Assembly: GCF_013416325.1 (NCBI RefSeq)
Contig: NZ_JACCGK010000028.1
Location: 1 to 42,875, forward strand
Direction: 5' to 3'
DNA length: 42,875 nt
Origin: Vreelandella sedimenti
GTDB lineage: Bacteria > Pseudomonadota > Gammaproteobacteria > Pseudomonadales > Halomonadaceae
Shown: positions 25,247 to 33,326 of the stretch, piece after piece
How the letters are laid out: every line of letters begins with the position of its first letter
How positions within the stretch are numbered: the stretch's first letter is position 1
Made by a program: the position numbers and the translations under genes
The notes under the pieces: model-generated
Told to the model about the DNA's origin: nothing
What the model saw: only the letters and a program-made list of their open reading frames with translations
Databases searched by the model: none

Positions 25247-26230
25247 ATGAATGTCAATGTGACACGCATGACGCATGCCGCCCTAATGCTAGCCATTGCC
25301 AGCACTTTTATGGTCAGCACAACGCAGGCCTCGAGCGATTTCCCTAGCAAAACCATGACAATCTTGGTGTCTTACCCGCCAGGGGGCTTCAATGATCGGG
25401 TGGGGCGCATGATTGCAGATGATTTCAGCGAGCGTTGGGATGTAGATGTTGTAGTGGACAATCGCCCCGGCGGTGGAACAGTCGTGGGCACAGACTATGT
25501 AGCCAAAGCCGATGCAGATGGACATACACTAGGTATCTCACCGTTCGCTTTTGGGGTTAACCCCGGCCTATTTAAGACTCTTCCTTACGATACGAAAGAG
25601 GATTTTCGCCATGCCATAATACTTGGCGATGCCTTCAATGTGCTTGTTGCCTATCCGGATTTCCCAGTTGACTCGGTTGAAGAGCTAGTCGAATACGCCA
25701 AACAGAATCCAGGAGAAATAAACTACTCTTCTGCAGGTAACGGCTCATCTAATCATTTATCAGGTGAAATGTTCAAAGCGCTCGCAGACATCGACATGGT
25801 TCACATTCCCTATGCGGGTAGCGCCCCTGCTCGTACCGACTTAATGGCGGGCCGTGTCGATGTCATGTTCGATAACTACACCAACGTTAAGGAATTGGTT
25901 GAGGCAGGAAGCCTCAAAGCACTAGGCGTAACTCTTCAACAAGAAAGCGAACTAATGCCTGGTGTCCCACCAGTATCCGATACAGTGGAAGGCTATGACG
26001 TAGCCACATGGTGGGGCGTTTATGCACCAGCCGAAACGCCTGATGATGTGATAGCGACCCTTAACGAAGCTTTAAACGAATTCCTCAGCAAACCGGAAAC
26101 ACTCGACGTTTTTGCCACTCAAGGCATCACAGCTATTGGAGGTTCACCTGAAGAGGCGGAGGATTATGTAGAGACGCAAATGGAGACGTGGATCCCCATC
26201 GCAGAACAGTCGGATATGACAGCCAACTAA
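25247..26230 (+). CDS. Tripartite tricarboxylate transporter substrate-binding protein, TctC family
   Basis: Periplasmic receptor of the TTT transporter, 327 residues. It has an N-terminal signal peptide with a hydrophobic core (about 10-24) and a likely cleavage after TTQA near residue 28. The mature part shows TctC/Bug landmarks: ILVSYPPGGFNDRVGRMIA at the ligand loop, VVDNRPGGGTVVGTDYVAKA, and the later HIPYAGSAPARTDLMAGRVD. Bug-type proteins hold the ligand carboxylates through the PGG loop and bridging waters. The ATG follows CAGGAGAT. It is separated from the TctA and TctB genes but has its own promoter with a shared operator-like site. Confidence 0.93.
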   Translation: MNVNVTRMTHAALMLAIASTFMVSTTQASSDFPSKTMTILVSYPPGGFNDRVGRMIADDFSERWDVDVVVDNRPGGGTVVGTDYVAKADADGHTLGISPFAFGVNPGLFKTLPYDTKEDFRHAIILGDAFNVLVAYPDFPVDSVEELVEYAKQNPGEINYSSAGNGSSNHLSGEMFKALADIDMVHIPYAGSAPARTDLMAGRVDVMFDNYTNVKELVEAGSLKALGVTLQQESELMPGVPPVSDTVEGYDVATWWGVYAPAETPDDVIATLNEALNEFLSKPETLDVFATQGITAIGGSPEEAEDYVETQMETWIPIAEQSDMTAN

Positions 26231-26301
26231 CTTTAAAAAAATATCTTCCTGGCGCAGCCCTGCTGAACTACCGGCAGGGCTCGGAACATCAAGGATTCAT
26301 C

Positions 26302-27285
26302 ATGCCCGTTGTTCTTCTTACTGACCCCATAGCCCCAGTAGCACGCGCGGAACTTGAAAAAACGGCCGACGTTCGCTTACTTGGCGAGGCCCAAGTGGGG
26401 ACACTTGAAAAGGAAATGTTAGCGGCAAATGTCGTCATTGTGCGGCGCTCTATTCCAGCAGATATTTTACGGGAAACAAAAGTGCTCCGTGCCTTAGTAA
26501 GGCACGGAGTAGGCCTAGATTTCATCCCCCTCGAAGAAGCAAGCGCCGCTAATATTGCAGTAACAAATACTCCCAATACAAATGCTCAAAGTGTAGCGGA
26601 GTACGCATTCGGACTACTTCTTGGACTTCAAAGGCGCATAGCACAAAACAACCAACTTATACGCACCGGAAAATGGCATGAGCTACGTTCCGAAGCACCT
26701 GAATTACATGAAATCGCCAATAAAACATTGGGCATTATTGGCTTTGGCAGCATTGGAGCGGCCATAGCCCGAATAGGCCATTTTGGTTTTGGTGCAAAAG
26801 TACTAGCAGCGCGAAGAAACTGCCTAGAAGGGCCCAATTGGGTCGAATTTTCAAGCATAACGGACGTTGCCTCAAGAGCTGACATTCTAGTCATCGCTTG
26901 CCCGCTAACGCCGAGCACTCAAGGCATGGTAGATGCACGCTTTATAAGATCAATGCGCAAAAATTCAATACTGGTTAATGTTGCGCGTGGCGCAATCATT
27001 GATGAAACGGCGTTAGCAGTAGCACTCCAGACCCAACAGATATCTGGAGCCGCACTAGATGTTTTCTCACACCAGCCACTCCTGGAAGACTCTCCTCTAC
27101 GCGATGCTCCCAACCTCGTGCTTTCCCCACATATAGCAGGGGTTACCCACGAAAGCATGCTGCGTATGAGTAACGTTGCCGTGAGCGACACTCTTCGCAT
27201 TTTAAATGGCAAGCGGCCCGAAAACCTTGTCAACGCTCAAGCATGGCCCAAGATCGTCGAACAATGGGCACGCTCACCCATATAG
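26302..27285 (+). CDS. D-2-hydroxyacid dehydrogenase family protein with altered catalytic position
   Basis: Second D-isomer-specific 2-hydroxyacid dehydrogenase of the island, 327 residues, only distantly like the one at 20 kb. The Rossmann motif TLGIIGFGSIGAAIARIGHF, the catalytic Arg in LVNVARGAIIDE and the His in LSPHIAGVT are present. At the usual catalytic glutamate (DVFxxEP) the sequence reads DVFSHQPLLED, giving glutamine. Other hydroxyacid dehydrogenases with Q at this place exist to my recollection, so it may still be active. AAGGA lies six bases ahead of the ATG at 26302; the frame is open upstream into the TctC-type gene but that is not used. It lies 71 bases after that gene and is probably co-transcribed with it. 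Confidence 0.87.
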   Translation: MPVVLLTDPIAPVARAELEKTADVRLLGEAQVGTLEKEMLAANVVIVRRSIPADILRETKVLRALVRHGVGLDFIPLEEASAANIAVTNTPNTNAQSVAEYAFGLLLGLQRRIAQNNQLIRTGKWHELRSEAPELHEIANKTLGIIGFGSIGAAIARIGHFGFGAKVLAARRNCLEGPNWVEFSSITDVASRADILVIACPLTPSTQGMVDARFIRSMRKNSILVNVARGAIIDETALAVALQTQQISGAALDVFSHQPLLEDSPLRDAPNLVLSPHIAGVTHESMLRMSNVAVSDTLRILNGKRPENLVNAQAWPKIVEQWARSPI

Positions 27286-27388
27286 TGCCTCTGGTAGAGT
27301 CGGGCCTAGCCTTCAAGAAACCAGCCAAATAACGGCATCACCGGCCCTTTTCATCGAACACTCATGGCGTAACTTTAAAAGCATCAAG

Positions 27389-29068
27389 TTAAAAAGCGCG
27401 GCGACGATACGTGCGGTAATCCGGCGACCAGGATGCCTTTTCAATCAACTCCCGCAGAGTAGTACCACTGGTTTTTAACGCCACGCCGTTCTGCTGCGCC
27501 TGGGCAGCTACTTCAAAGGCAATCGACTTGCTGATATCGCGAATACGCGACAGCGGCGGCAGCAAAGCCCCCTTGCCCTCTTTAACCAGCGGCGCTTCAC
27601 GGGCCAGCGCCCGCGAGGCGCTCATCAGCATCTCGTCGGTGACTCGATTGGCACTGGCAGCAATCACGCCCAACCCAATGCCTGGGAAGATATAAGCATT
27701 GTTGCACTGGGCAATCGGATAAGTGCGGCCGTTGTAAACCACCGGCGCAAAGGGGCTACCGGTGGCTACCAAGGCTTGGCCGTCGGTCCAGCGAATAACA
27801 TCCTCTGGCACGGCCTCTGCCTGGGAAGTAGGGTTAGACAGCGGCATGATGACCGGGTGCTCACAACCCGCGTGCATGGTGCGCACCACCTGCTCGGTGA
27901 AGATACCGCGCTGGCCGCAGACACCAATCAGCACTGTTGGTTTGATCTGAGCAATTGTCTCTTCCAGCCCCTGGCCATTCCACTCGGCGACTAGCGAAGG
28001 GTCGTGGGCTAAACGGCGCTGGAAGTCACGCTGCCACTCTTGATCGCTGGTCATCAAGCCTTCGCGATCAACAATGTAAATGCGCGACCGGGCCTCGCTT
28101 TCGGTCAAGCCCTCCGCTTCCATTGCTACGACCACCTGCTCGGCAATTCCACACCCCGCCGAACCGCCACCCACAAACACCACACGCTGCTGGGCAATGG
28201 TCTCTTCCCGGGCCTGACAAGCCGCCATTAGCGTACCTACTACCACAGAAGCAGTCCCCTGCACATCGTCATTGAAGCAGCAAAGCTCGTTGCGGTAGCG
28301 CTCTAGCAGCGGCACCGCATTGGCCTGGGCAAAGTCTTCAAACTGCAGCAGTACGTTAGGCCAGCGGCGCTTCACAGCAGCGATAAATTCTGCCATGAAA
28401 GCATCGTACTCTTCCTGCCCTACCCGCTCGTGGCGCCAGCCCATGTACATGGGGTCATCCAGCAGCGCTTTGTTGTTAGTGCCCACATCAATCATGATTG
28501 GCAGCGTGTAGGCGGGGCTAATGCCGCCACAGGCGGTATACAACGCCAGTTTACCAATCGGGATACCCATGCCGCCGATCCCCTGGTCGCCGAGGCCTAG
28601 AATGCGCTCACCATCCGTCACTACGATCACTTTGACGTTATCTTTGGTGGCGCTGCGCAGGATATCATCCATATGTTCGCGGTCAGGATAGCTAATAAAC
28701 AGGCCGCGATGGTTACGGTAAATGTTGGAAAATTCCTGACACGCCTGCCCCACCGTCGGGGTGTAAATAATCGGCAGCATCTCTTCAAGATGCTGGGAAA
28801 CCATACGGAAATAGAGCGTTTCGTTGTCGTCTTGAATGGCGCGCAGGTGGATGTGCTTTTCGAGGTCGCTATGGCATTGTTGGTACTGGCGGTAGACCCG
28901 CTCTAGCTGATCCTCAATGGTTTCCACCTTCTGCGGCAGCAAACCAATCAGGTTAAACGCCAAGCGCTCCTGCTGAGTAAACGCGCTGCCTTTGTTCAAT
29001 AGCGGCATTTCGAGCAAAGAAGGACCGGCGTAAGGAAGGTATAGGGGGCGTCTACTCTGGGTAGTCAT
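27389..29068 (-). CDS. maeA: NAD-dependent malic enzyme
   Basis: Oxidative decarboxylation of malate to pyruvate with reduction of NAD. At 559 residues it has the length of the E. coli MaeA (SfcA) class rather than the shorter or phosphotransacetylase-fused forms. Landmarks are IIYTPTVGQACQEFSNIYR near the N-terminus, VVTDGERILGLGDQGIGGMG, FEDFAQANAVPLLERYR, the metal-binding FNDDVQGTASV, and the NAD-binding VVFVGGGSAGCGIAEQVV. The start at 29068 is taken because AGAGAG precedes it and the protein begins MTTQSRRPLYLPYAGP; the frame stays open 31 codons upstream. It is convergent to the island's last gene and marks the return to core sequence. Confidence 0.95.
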   Translation of the reverse strand: MTTQSRRPLYLPYAGPSLLEMPLLNKGSAFTQQERLAFNLIGLLPQKVETIEDQLERVYRQYQQCHSDLEKHIHLRAIQDDNETLYFRMVSQHLEEMLPIIYTPTVGQACQEFSNIYRNHRGLFISYPDREHMDDILRSATKDNVKVIVVTDGERILGLGDQGIGGMGIPIGKLALYTACGGISPAYTLPIMIDVGTNNKALLDDPMYMGWRHERVGQEEYDAFMAEFIAAVKRRWPNVLLQFEDFAQANAVPLLERYRNELCCFNDDVQGTASVVVGTLMAACQAREETIAQQRVVFVGGGSAGCGIAEQVVVAMEAEGLTESEARSRIYIVDREGLMTSDQEWQRDFQRRLAHDPSLVAEWNGQGLEETIAQIKPTVLIGVCGQRGIFTEQVVRTMHAGCEHPVIMPLSNPTSQAEAVPEDVIRWTDGQALVATGSPFAPVVYNGRTYPIAQCNNAYIFPGIGLGVIAASANRVTDEMLMSASRALAREAPLVKEGKGALLPPLSRIRDISKSIAFEVAAQAQQNGVALKTSGTTLRELIEKASWSPDYRTYRRRAF

Positions 29069-29186
29069 ATGCACTCTCTTTTTTATGTCAATCACTGCTG
29101 CAATGCAGCAATATCGGGCGTTTGCGGCGTTTGAGCGTAATGTAACATGCTCCTGCGACAAAGGTGGAAGAGAGCGACCATGTTGA

Positions 29187-29226
29187 TAAAAAAACGCCTC
29201 GGTTTAGGAAGCCTAAACCGAGGCGT
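29187..29226 (-). terminator. Rho-independent terminator after the YeeE/YedE gene
   Basis: A perfect 15-bp stem, ACGCCTCGGTTTAGG / CCTAAACCGAGGCGT with a 3-base loop (29194-29226), is followed on the minus strand by a run of seven T. It stands about 35 bases after the transporter stop and upstream of maeA. Confidence 0.9.
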
Positions 29227-29259
29227 GATGACGCTATTAACTAGTGATCTAACGATGCC

Positions 29260-30471
29260 CTAGCAAGTTTTAGCGGTGGGTTTGCGCCCCTCCACGCCAG
29301 CGAAGAAGAATGGCCGCAGCTTAACGCCGAACATGTTGCCCGCAAACGCCGCTACCAGCCATACCCAACCGTGAAGGCTGCCAGAGGCAATGCCGCTGAA
29401 GTAAGCACCAATATTGCAACCAAACGCTAAGCGCGCGCCATAACCTAGCAAGATGCCGCCGATGACCGCGGCCAAGATAGATTTCAACGGGATTTTGAAG
29501 TTAGGTGCAAAGCGCCCCGCCAAGCTGGCGGCTGCCAGCGCGCCAAGCATAATGCCGACATTCATTACCGTAGTGATGTCGCTCCATACGCTGGCTTCAA
29601 GGGCCGCTGCGTTGCCAGGGGACTGCCAATAGCCCCACTGGCTGACATCGCCGCCCACCAGTTCAAAGCCTTTAGCACCCCACAGTGCAAACGCAGAGGT
29701 AATTCCCCAAGGTCTGCCTGCCAGTGCCAAGGTGGCGAAGTTGAGCAGCGCCAACGCCACCGCGCCCGCCACTAACGGCCAAGGTCCAGTCAACCAACGC
29801 TCATACCCATGCTTATCGACCATAGGCGCCTGCTCTAACTGACCGTGACGACGCTTCTCCATCACCCAGGTAAACGCCGCAATAGCAGCAAACAGCACCA
29901 GGCTAATAGCGATCCCCCCACTGACCCCGGCGACGTTAACCAGCGATACCGGTTGAAAGGCCGGTAAGCTCTGCCACCAAGCAAAATGCGCCGAGCCAAT
30001 CACCGAGCCGACAATAAAGAACACCAGGGTGATCAGCATGCGTGCGTTACCACCGCCCGCGGTAAACAGCGTGCCAGAGGCACAGCCGCCGCCCAACTGC
30101 ATGCCCACACCGAACAGGAACGCCCCTACCAAGACAGAAATACCAATGGGCGCCACAAAGCCCGACACCTCGTTGCCAAACAGGGAGCCCGCCCCCAAGG
30201 CAGGGAAAAACAGCACCACGGCAATCGCCAGCATCACCATCTGGGCACGCAATCCACACCCGCGCCGCTCAGTAATGAATACCCGCCATGCTGAGGTAAA
30301 ACCAAACGCAGCGTGATACAGCACCATGCCAAACAGCCCGCCGACAATCATCAGCAGGCCTATGTTGGCGTCAAAGACAACCCCAATAAGCAACGCACTC
30401 AGCACAATCGCCGCTGTGGCTATCAGCGGCACGCGATAGCTCTGCGGCACAGTAACCGTCGTTGTAGACAT
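29260..30471 (-). CDS. YeeE/YedE family inner membrane sulfur (thiosulfate-type) transporter
   Basis: Polytopic membrane protein of 403 residues in the YeeE/YedE (DUF395) family, whose E. coli member TsuA imports thiosulfate. The duplicated family motif is present: GGGCASGTLFTAGGGNARM in the first half and FGCNIGAYFSGIASGSLHG in the second, each with a cysteine in a glycine-rich re-entrant loop, as expected for relay of sulfur through conserved cysteines. The start at 30471 has AAAGGTGA just upstream. It has no TusA-like/YeeD partner next to it, unlike many relatives. A long hairpin stands 20 bases upstream of the start and a strong terminator follows. Confidence 0.88.
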   Translation of the reverse strand: MSTTTVTVPQSYRVPLIATAAIVLSALLIGVVFDANIGLLMIVGGLFGMVLYHAAFGFTSAWRVFITERRGCGLRAQMVMLAIAVVLFFPALGAGSLFGNEVSGFVAPIGISVLVGAFLFGVGMQLGGGCASGTLFTAGGGNARMLITLVFFIVGSVIGSAHFAWWQSLPAFQPVSLVNVAGVSGGIAISLVLFAAIAAFTWVMEKRRHGQLEQAPMVDKHGYERWLTGPWPLVAGAVALALLNFATLALAGRPWGITSAFALWGAKGFELVGGDVSQWGYWQSPGNAAALEASVWSDITTVMNVGIMLGALAAASLAGRFAPNFKIPLKSILAAVIGGILLGYGARLAFGCNIGAYFSGIASGSLHGWVWLVAAFAGNMFGVKLRPFFFAGVEGRKPTAKTC

Positions 30472-30490
30472 ACATTCACCTTTAGCAGCA

Positions 30491-30524
30491 CCAAAAGCGC
30501 CTGTTAACAAACAGGCGCTTTTGG
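30491..30524 (-). terminator. 15-bp hairpin between trpS and the YeeE/YedE gene
   Basis: CCAAAAGCGCCTGTT and AACAGGCGCTTTTGG form a perfect 15-bp stem with a 4-base loop. It is about 90 bases after the trpS stop and 20 bases before the next start codon on the same strand. The T-run (TTTT) is inside the stem and is followed by GG, so it is either a modest trpS terminator or a structured leader element of the transporter gene. Confidence 0.5.
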
Positions 30525-30611
30525 TAGACATGGACAATAGTTATAAGCCTAACGATAGCTGTAGAGCGCGGGAAATTCTTTATTGGATGGTTATTATGGT
30601 TTTATGGAATA

Positions 30612-31634
30612 TCACACAAACCGCCCTAAACCTACCGCTGAACGTAGACGATCCATCGTTACGGCAGCTTCTTCCCGCGCCCGTTCAGCGCCTTTTTGCA
30701 ACACAGCCTCAATATGGGCCGGATCTTCCATCAGCGCATTATAGCGTTCACGCGGCGCGCTCAAGTGTGCATTCAAGTACTCAAACACTTGATCCTTAGC
30801 CGCCCCCCAGCCAATACCGTTCACGTACTGCTCACGCAGGCTAGCGGTCTCTTCAGACGTCGCAAAGGCGGAGTAGATTTGAAACAGCGTGCAGGTGTCT
30901 GGATCTTTCGGCTCACCGGGCTCCAGCGAGTTGGTCTTGATCTTACGTACCAGCTTCTGCAGCTTTTTCTCTGGGGCAAACAGCGGAATCGTATTGTCGT
31001 AGCTTTTGGACATCTTGCGACCATCCAAGCCATTCAGTAGCTGTATCTTGTCGTCTACTACCGCCTCAGGGAGCACAAAGTGCTGACCTTTATAGAGGTG
31101 GTTAAAACGCCCGGCAATATCGCGGGCCATTTCAATATGCTGGATCTGATCACGCCCCACCGGCACTTTGTTGGCGTTGAACATTAGAATATCCGCCGCC
31201 ATCAACACGGGGTAGCCGAAAAGCCCCATGGTAATGCCTTTATCGGGGTCCTGGTTTTCCGCCTCTTCGTTCTCAGCCACCGCTGCTTTATAGGCATGGG
31301 CGCGGTTCATCAAGCCTTTGGCGCATACGCAGGAGAGCATCCAGGTGAGTTCAGGGATCTCTGGAATATCCGACTGGCGGTAGAAAATTGCATTATCGGT
31401 ATCCAGCCCAAGTGCCAACCAAGTAGCCGCAATTTCCAGCCGCGACGCCTGCACCCGCTTCGGTTCTGGGCACTTAATCAGCGCGTGATAGTCGGCCAGA
31501 AAGTAGAACGACTGAACGGTTGGATCCTGGCTTGCCTCAATAGCGGGCTTGATAGCGCCCACATAGTTGCCCAAATGGGGCGTGCCGGTGGTGGTGACAC
31601 CGGTGAGGACGCGTTTTTTTGCGGTCTGGCTCAT
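30612..31634 (-). CDS. trpS: Tryptophan--tRNA ligase
   Basis: Class I aminoacyl-tRNA synthetase that charges tRNA-Trp. The HIGH-equivalent is TGTPHLGNYVGA near the N-terminus and the KMSKS loop is intact in GRKMSKSYDNT. The length of 340 from the ATG at 31634 fits the family; ATGs at 31652 and 31649 are alternatives that add five or six residues. None of the three has a clear ribosome site. A -10-like TATCAT at 31675-31670 would give a very short leader. Confidence 0.93.
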   Translation of the reverse strand: MSQTAKKRVLTGVTTTGTPHLGNYVGAIKPAIEASQDPTVQSFYFLADYHALIKCPEPKRVQASRLEIAATWLALGLDTDNAIFYRQSDIPEIPELTWMLSCVCAKGLMNRAHAYKAAVAENEEAENQDPDKGITMGLFGYPVLMAADILMFNANKVPVGRDQIQHIEMARDIAGRFNHLYKGQHFVLPEAVVDDKIQLLNGLDGRKMSKSYDNTIPLFAPEKKLQKLVRKIKTNSLEPGEPKDPDTCTLFQIYSAFATSEETASLREQYVNGIGWGAAKDQVFEYLNAHLSAPRERYNALMEDPAHIEAVLQKGAERAREEAAVTMDRLRSAVGLGRFV

Positions 31635-31680
31635 GGTTTTTAGGCTCATCATTGAACGTACATTGTCGTATGATACTTGT

Positions 31681-31794
31681 ATGAACCTGGGGATGCGACA
31701 GGCAGAATTTGGTTTTACAATATCCGAAGAGAGTGATGAGGATTTACAAGAGCATTATGCCGTTATCATTCTGAAAGAAGTGCTCAATCGATGA
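31681..31794 (+). CDS. Possible small protein between trpS and pilX (37 aa, unrecognised)
   Basis: A short frame encoding an acidic 37-residue peptide (MNLGMRQAEFGFTISEESDE, then DLQEHYAVIILKEVLNR). TATGAT at 31669-31674 on this strand would place the transcription start at or next to the ATG, so a leaderless message is possible, but there is no ribosome site. The end overlaps the convergent pilX by 11 bases. It could equally be the remnant of a larger gene. I do not recognise it. Confidence 0.25.
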   Translation: MNLGMRQAEFGFTISEESDEDLQEHYAVIILKEVLNR

Positions 31795-32215
31795 AAAGAA
31801 AATAGGGGTCACTAAAGGCAAGCGGCTCTTCCTGATCATCATATACAGCCCCAAACGCGACGAAGCACTCTTTCCCATCAACAAGCAAAGGAAAATAAAA
31901 ACACAGGAAGGCCTCTCCCTCACACTGATCTACGACCTGCCCAAGCCCTTTGATACTCTCCCAATTCATCTTTTCAATATCATTTTGGTCATAAGACTCG
32001 CTACCCCAGTTTATTGTTTCGAGATTCTCCTCAACCGCTTTTGCGTAAGCCGACTCTGCATTCATATTGGCTTGCGCCACTATCCGGTAGTTACCTGCCA
32101 AATGCTCATTTATGATTGCTGACTGCATGCCGGCAGTCCCCAATAGCAGTGCCCCGGCTAGCAGCGCCATGACGATGACCAATGCAGCGCCTTTCTGACG
32201 ATTTTGCAGAGTCAT
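31784..32215 (-). CDS. pilX: Minor pilin PilX-like (PilX N-terminal domain)
   Basis: A 143-residue protein whose N-terminus QKGAALVIVMALLAGALLLG is a PilX-type prepilin segment: a short basic leader, cleavage after the glycine, then a membrane helix followed by QSAIINEHLAGNYR. Minor pilins prime assembly of type IV pili in the inner membrane. The C-terminal half has two cysteines (near 94 and 105) and is poorly conserved. The start overlaps the preceding stop as TGATG. In Pseudomonas pilY1 follows pilX; here the cluster stops and trpS comes next. Confidence 0.75.
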   Translation of the reverse strand: MTLQNRQKGAALVIVMALLAGALLLGTAGMQSAIINEHLAGNYRIVAQANMNAESAYAKAVEENLETINWGSESYDQNDIEKMNWESIKGLGQVVDQCEGEAFLCFYFPLLVDGKECFVAFGAVYDDQEEPLAFSDPYFLFID

Positions 32216-32820
32216 CAGTCGTCACCAAAATTGATATTTTCTGACAAATCCTCTATTGCTTGACGCATAGAAAACTCATAACCATATGCTGACAGCAACT
32301 TCCAAACGCTCAAGTCAGCATTAATAATACTATGGACATTATTGAATACAACAGAGCCACTGGAGATAACACTACCAACAAACTCAACACCAGACATGCT
32401 TACATTGACACTACCCGCTCCCCAGATAAGTCCTCGAAACAATGCATTGGTATTATTACCATTAAAATCAATGTCGCCACCAGCGACAATGGCGACATCA
32501 GTGACTGAGGAGTTATCATTCTGCTGCATTGAAATGTCTTGCTCTACTACGACCACCTTTCCACTAAGTTCAGTCACGTTTAACTTATTTATATTTCCAT
32601 CGCAATAAAAGACCTTGCCCGATGAAGACATGATTTCGTTTTCGGCACAGGTAGCGATCACGCCGTCCAGGTTTTTAATGTTATTGATATAGCCTGTGTA
32701 GTAATCATGCGAGTCGCTTGATTGCGGAGAAGGGATAATCGATGGATCTAAATTTGAGTTGACCGTTGATTCACTTACCAGGATATTATCCGCCCCGCTC
32801 ACGGCACCTCCCGCAATCAC
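32215..32820 (-). CDS. Beta-solenoid-like pilin-associated protein, probably 5'-truncated
   Basis: A 201-residue protein rich in Gly, Val, Asn and Ser with repeating turns such as SGKVVVVEQDISM, VAIVAGGDIDFNGNN, GLIWGAGSVNVSMSG and GSVISSGSVVFNN. This resembles the C-terminal beta-helical domain seen in long PilX-like proteins (DUF7305 type, from memory). It has no signal peptide or pilin leader. The only start is a GTG at 32820 overlapping the pilW stop. The same frame reads sensibly upstream as YSYPSAGKGDA before a stop codon, which suggests that the N-terminal part was lost. Codon usage looks more AT-rich than in neighbouring genes. Confidence 0.6.
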   Translation of the reverse strand: MIAGGAVSGADNILVSESTVNSNLDPSIIPSPQSSDSHDYYTGYINNIKNLDGVIATCAENEIMSSSGKVFYCDGNINKLNVTELSGKVVVVEQDISMQQNDNSSVTDVAIVAGGDIDFNGNNTNALFRGLIWGAGSVNVSMSGVEFVGSVISSGSVVFNNVHSIINADLSVWKLLSAYGYEFSMRQAIEDLSENINFGDD

Positions 32821-33326
32821 TGCATCGCCTTTCCCTGCTGACGGGTAGGAGTATCAAAGAAGCTGGCATATATGCCCTGCCGCTCCATGACATGAAATAC
32901 AATCGCCTCACCATTGTTCTCTAAGGGTAGCTCCACCCGGTAAAGCGGTGCGTCACCCGACACCAGTTCGCCTAACACGTGCTCGTCCTCATTACACTGG
33001 CTTGGCGAATCATGATTCGGTACATCTTTCAGAAAACTTACCAGCGGCTGCCCATTCTCTTCCTGATCCGCCACAGTACAGCTACAGGCATTCTGATTCC
33101 GTTCACACCGCAACGTATAGCGACCTGGCCCGCTTTGACGAATTTCACTGGTAAGCCTCTGGGCAATAAAAATCAGGTTCTCTTGCTTACGACTTACCTT
33201 GTCAACATTTTGAAAAGTCTGCAAGGTCGTTAGAAACAGTTGGCCAGCCCCAAGGATAATGACCGTGCCGATCGCCAACGCCACCATCAACTCCACCAGT
33301 GTAAAGCCCTGCTGACGCTGCCTCAT
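32817..33326 (-). CDS. pilW: Minor pilin PilW-like (short)
   Basis: A 169-residue minor pilin. The N-terminus RQQGFTLVELMVALAIGTVI has the classical prepilin peptidase site (G then F, Glu at +5) and a hydrophobic helix. The body (IAQRLTSEIRQSGPGRYTLR) matches the PilW pattern. PilW proteins are usually well over 200 residues, so the C-terminus looks shortened; the end runs directly into the frame of the next gene. The start overlaps the pilV stop (ATGA). Four cysteines in the centre could form disulfides. Confidence 0.75.
   Translation of the reverse strand: MRQRQQGFTLVELMVALAIGTVIILGAGQLFLTTLQTFQNVDKVSRKQENLIFIAQRLTSEIRQSGPGRYTLRCERNQNACSCTVADQEENGQPLVSFLKDVPNHDSPSQCNEDEHVLGELVSGDAPLYRVELPLENNGEAIVFHVMERQGIYASFFDTPTRQQGKAMQ

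Noticed and set aside
27286..27388. A shared terminator between the island's last gene and maeA
   Set aside because: Only distant GGGCC/GGCCC complementarity with a loop over 40 bases; no compact stem with a T-run.
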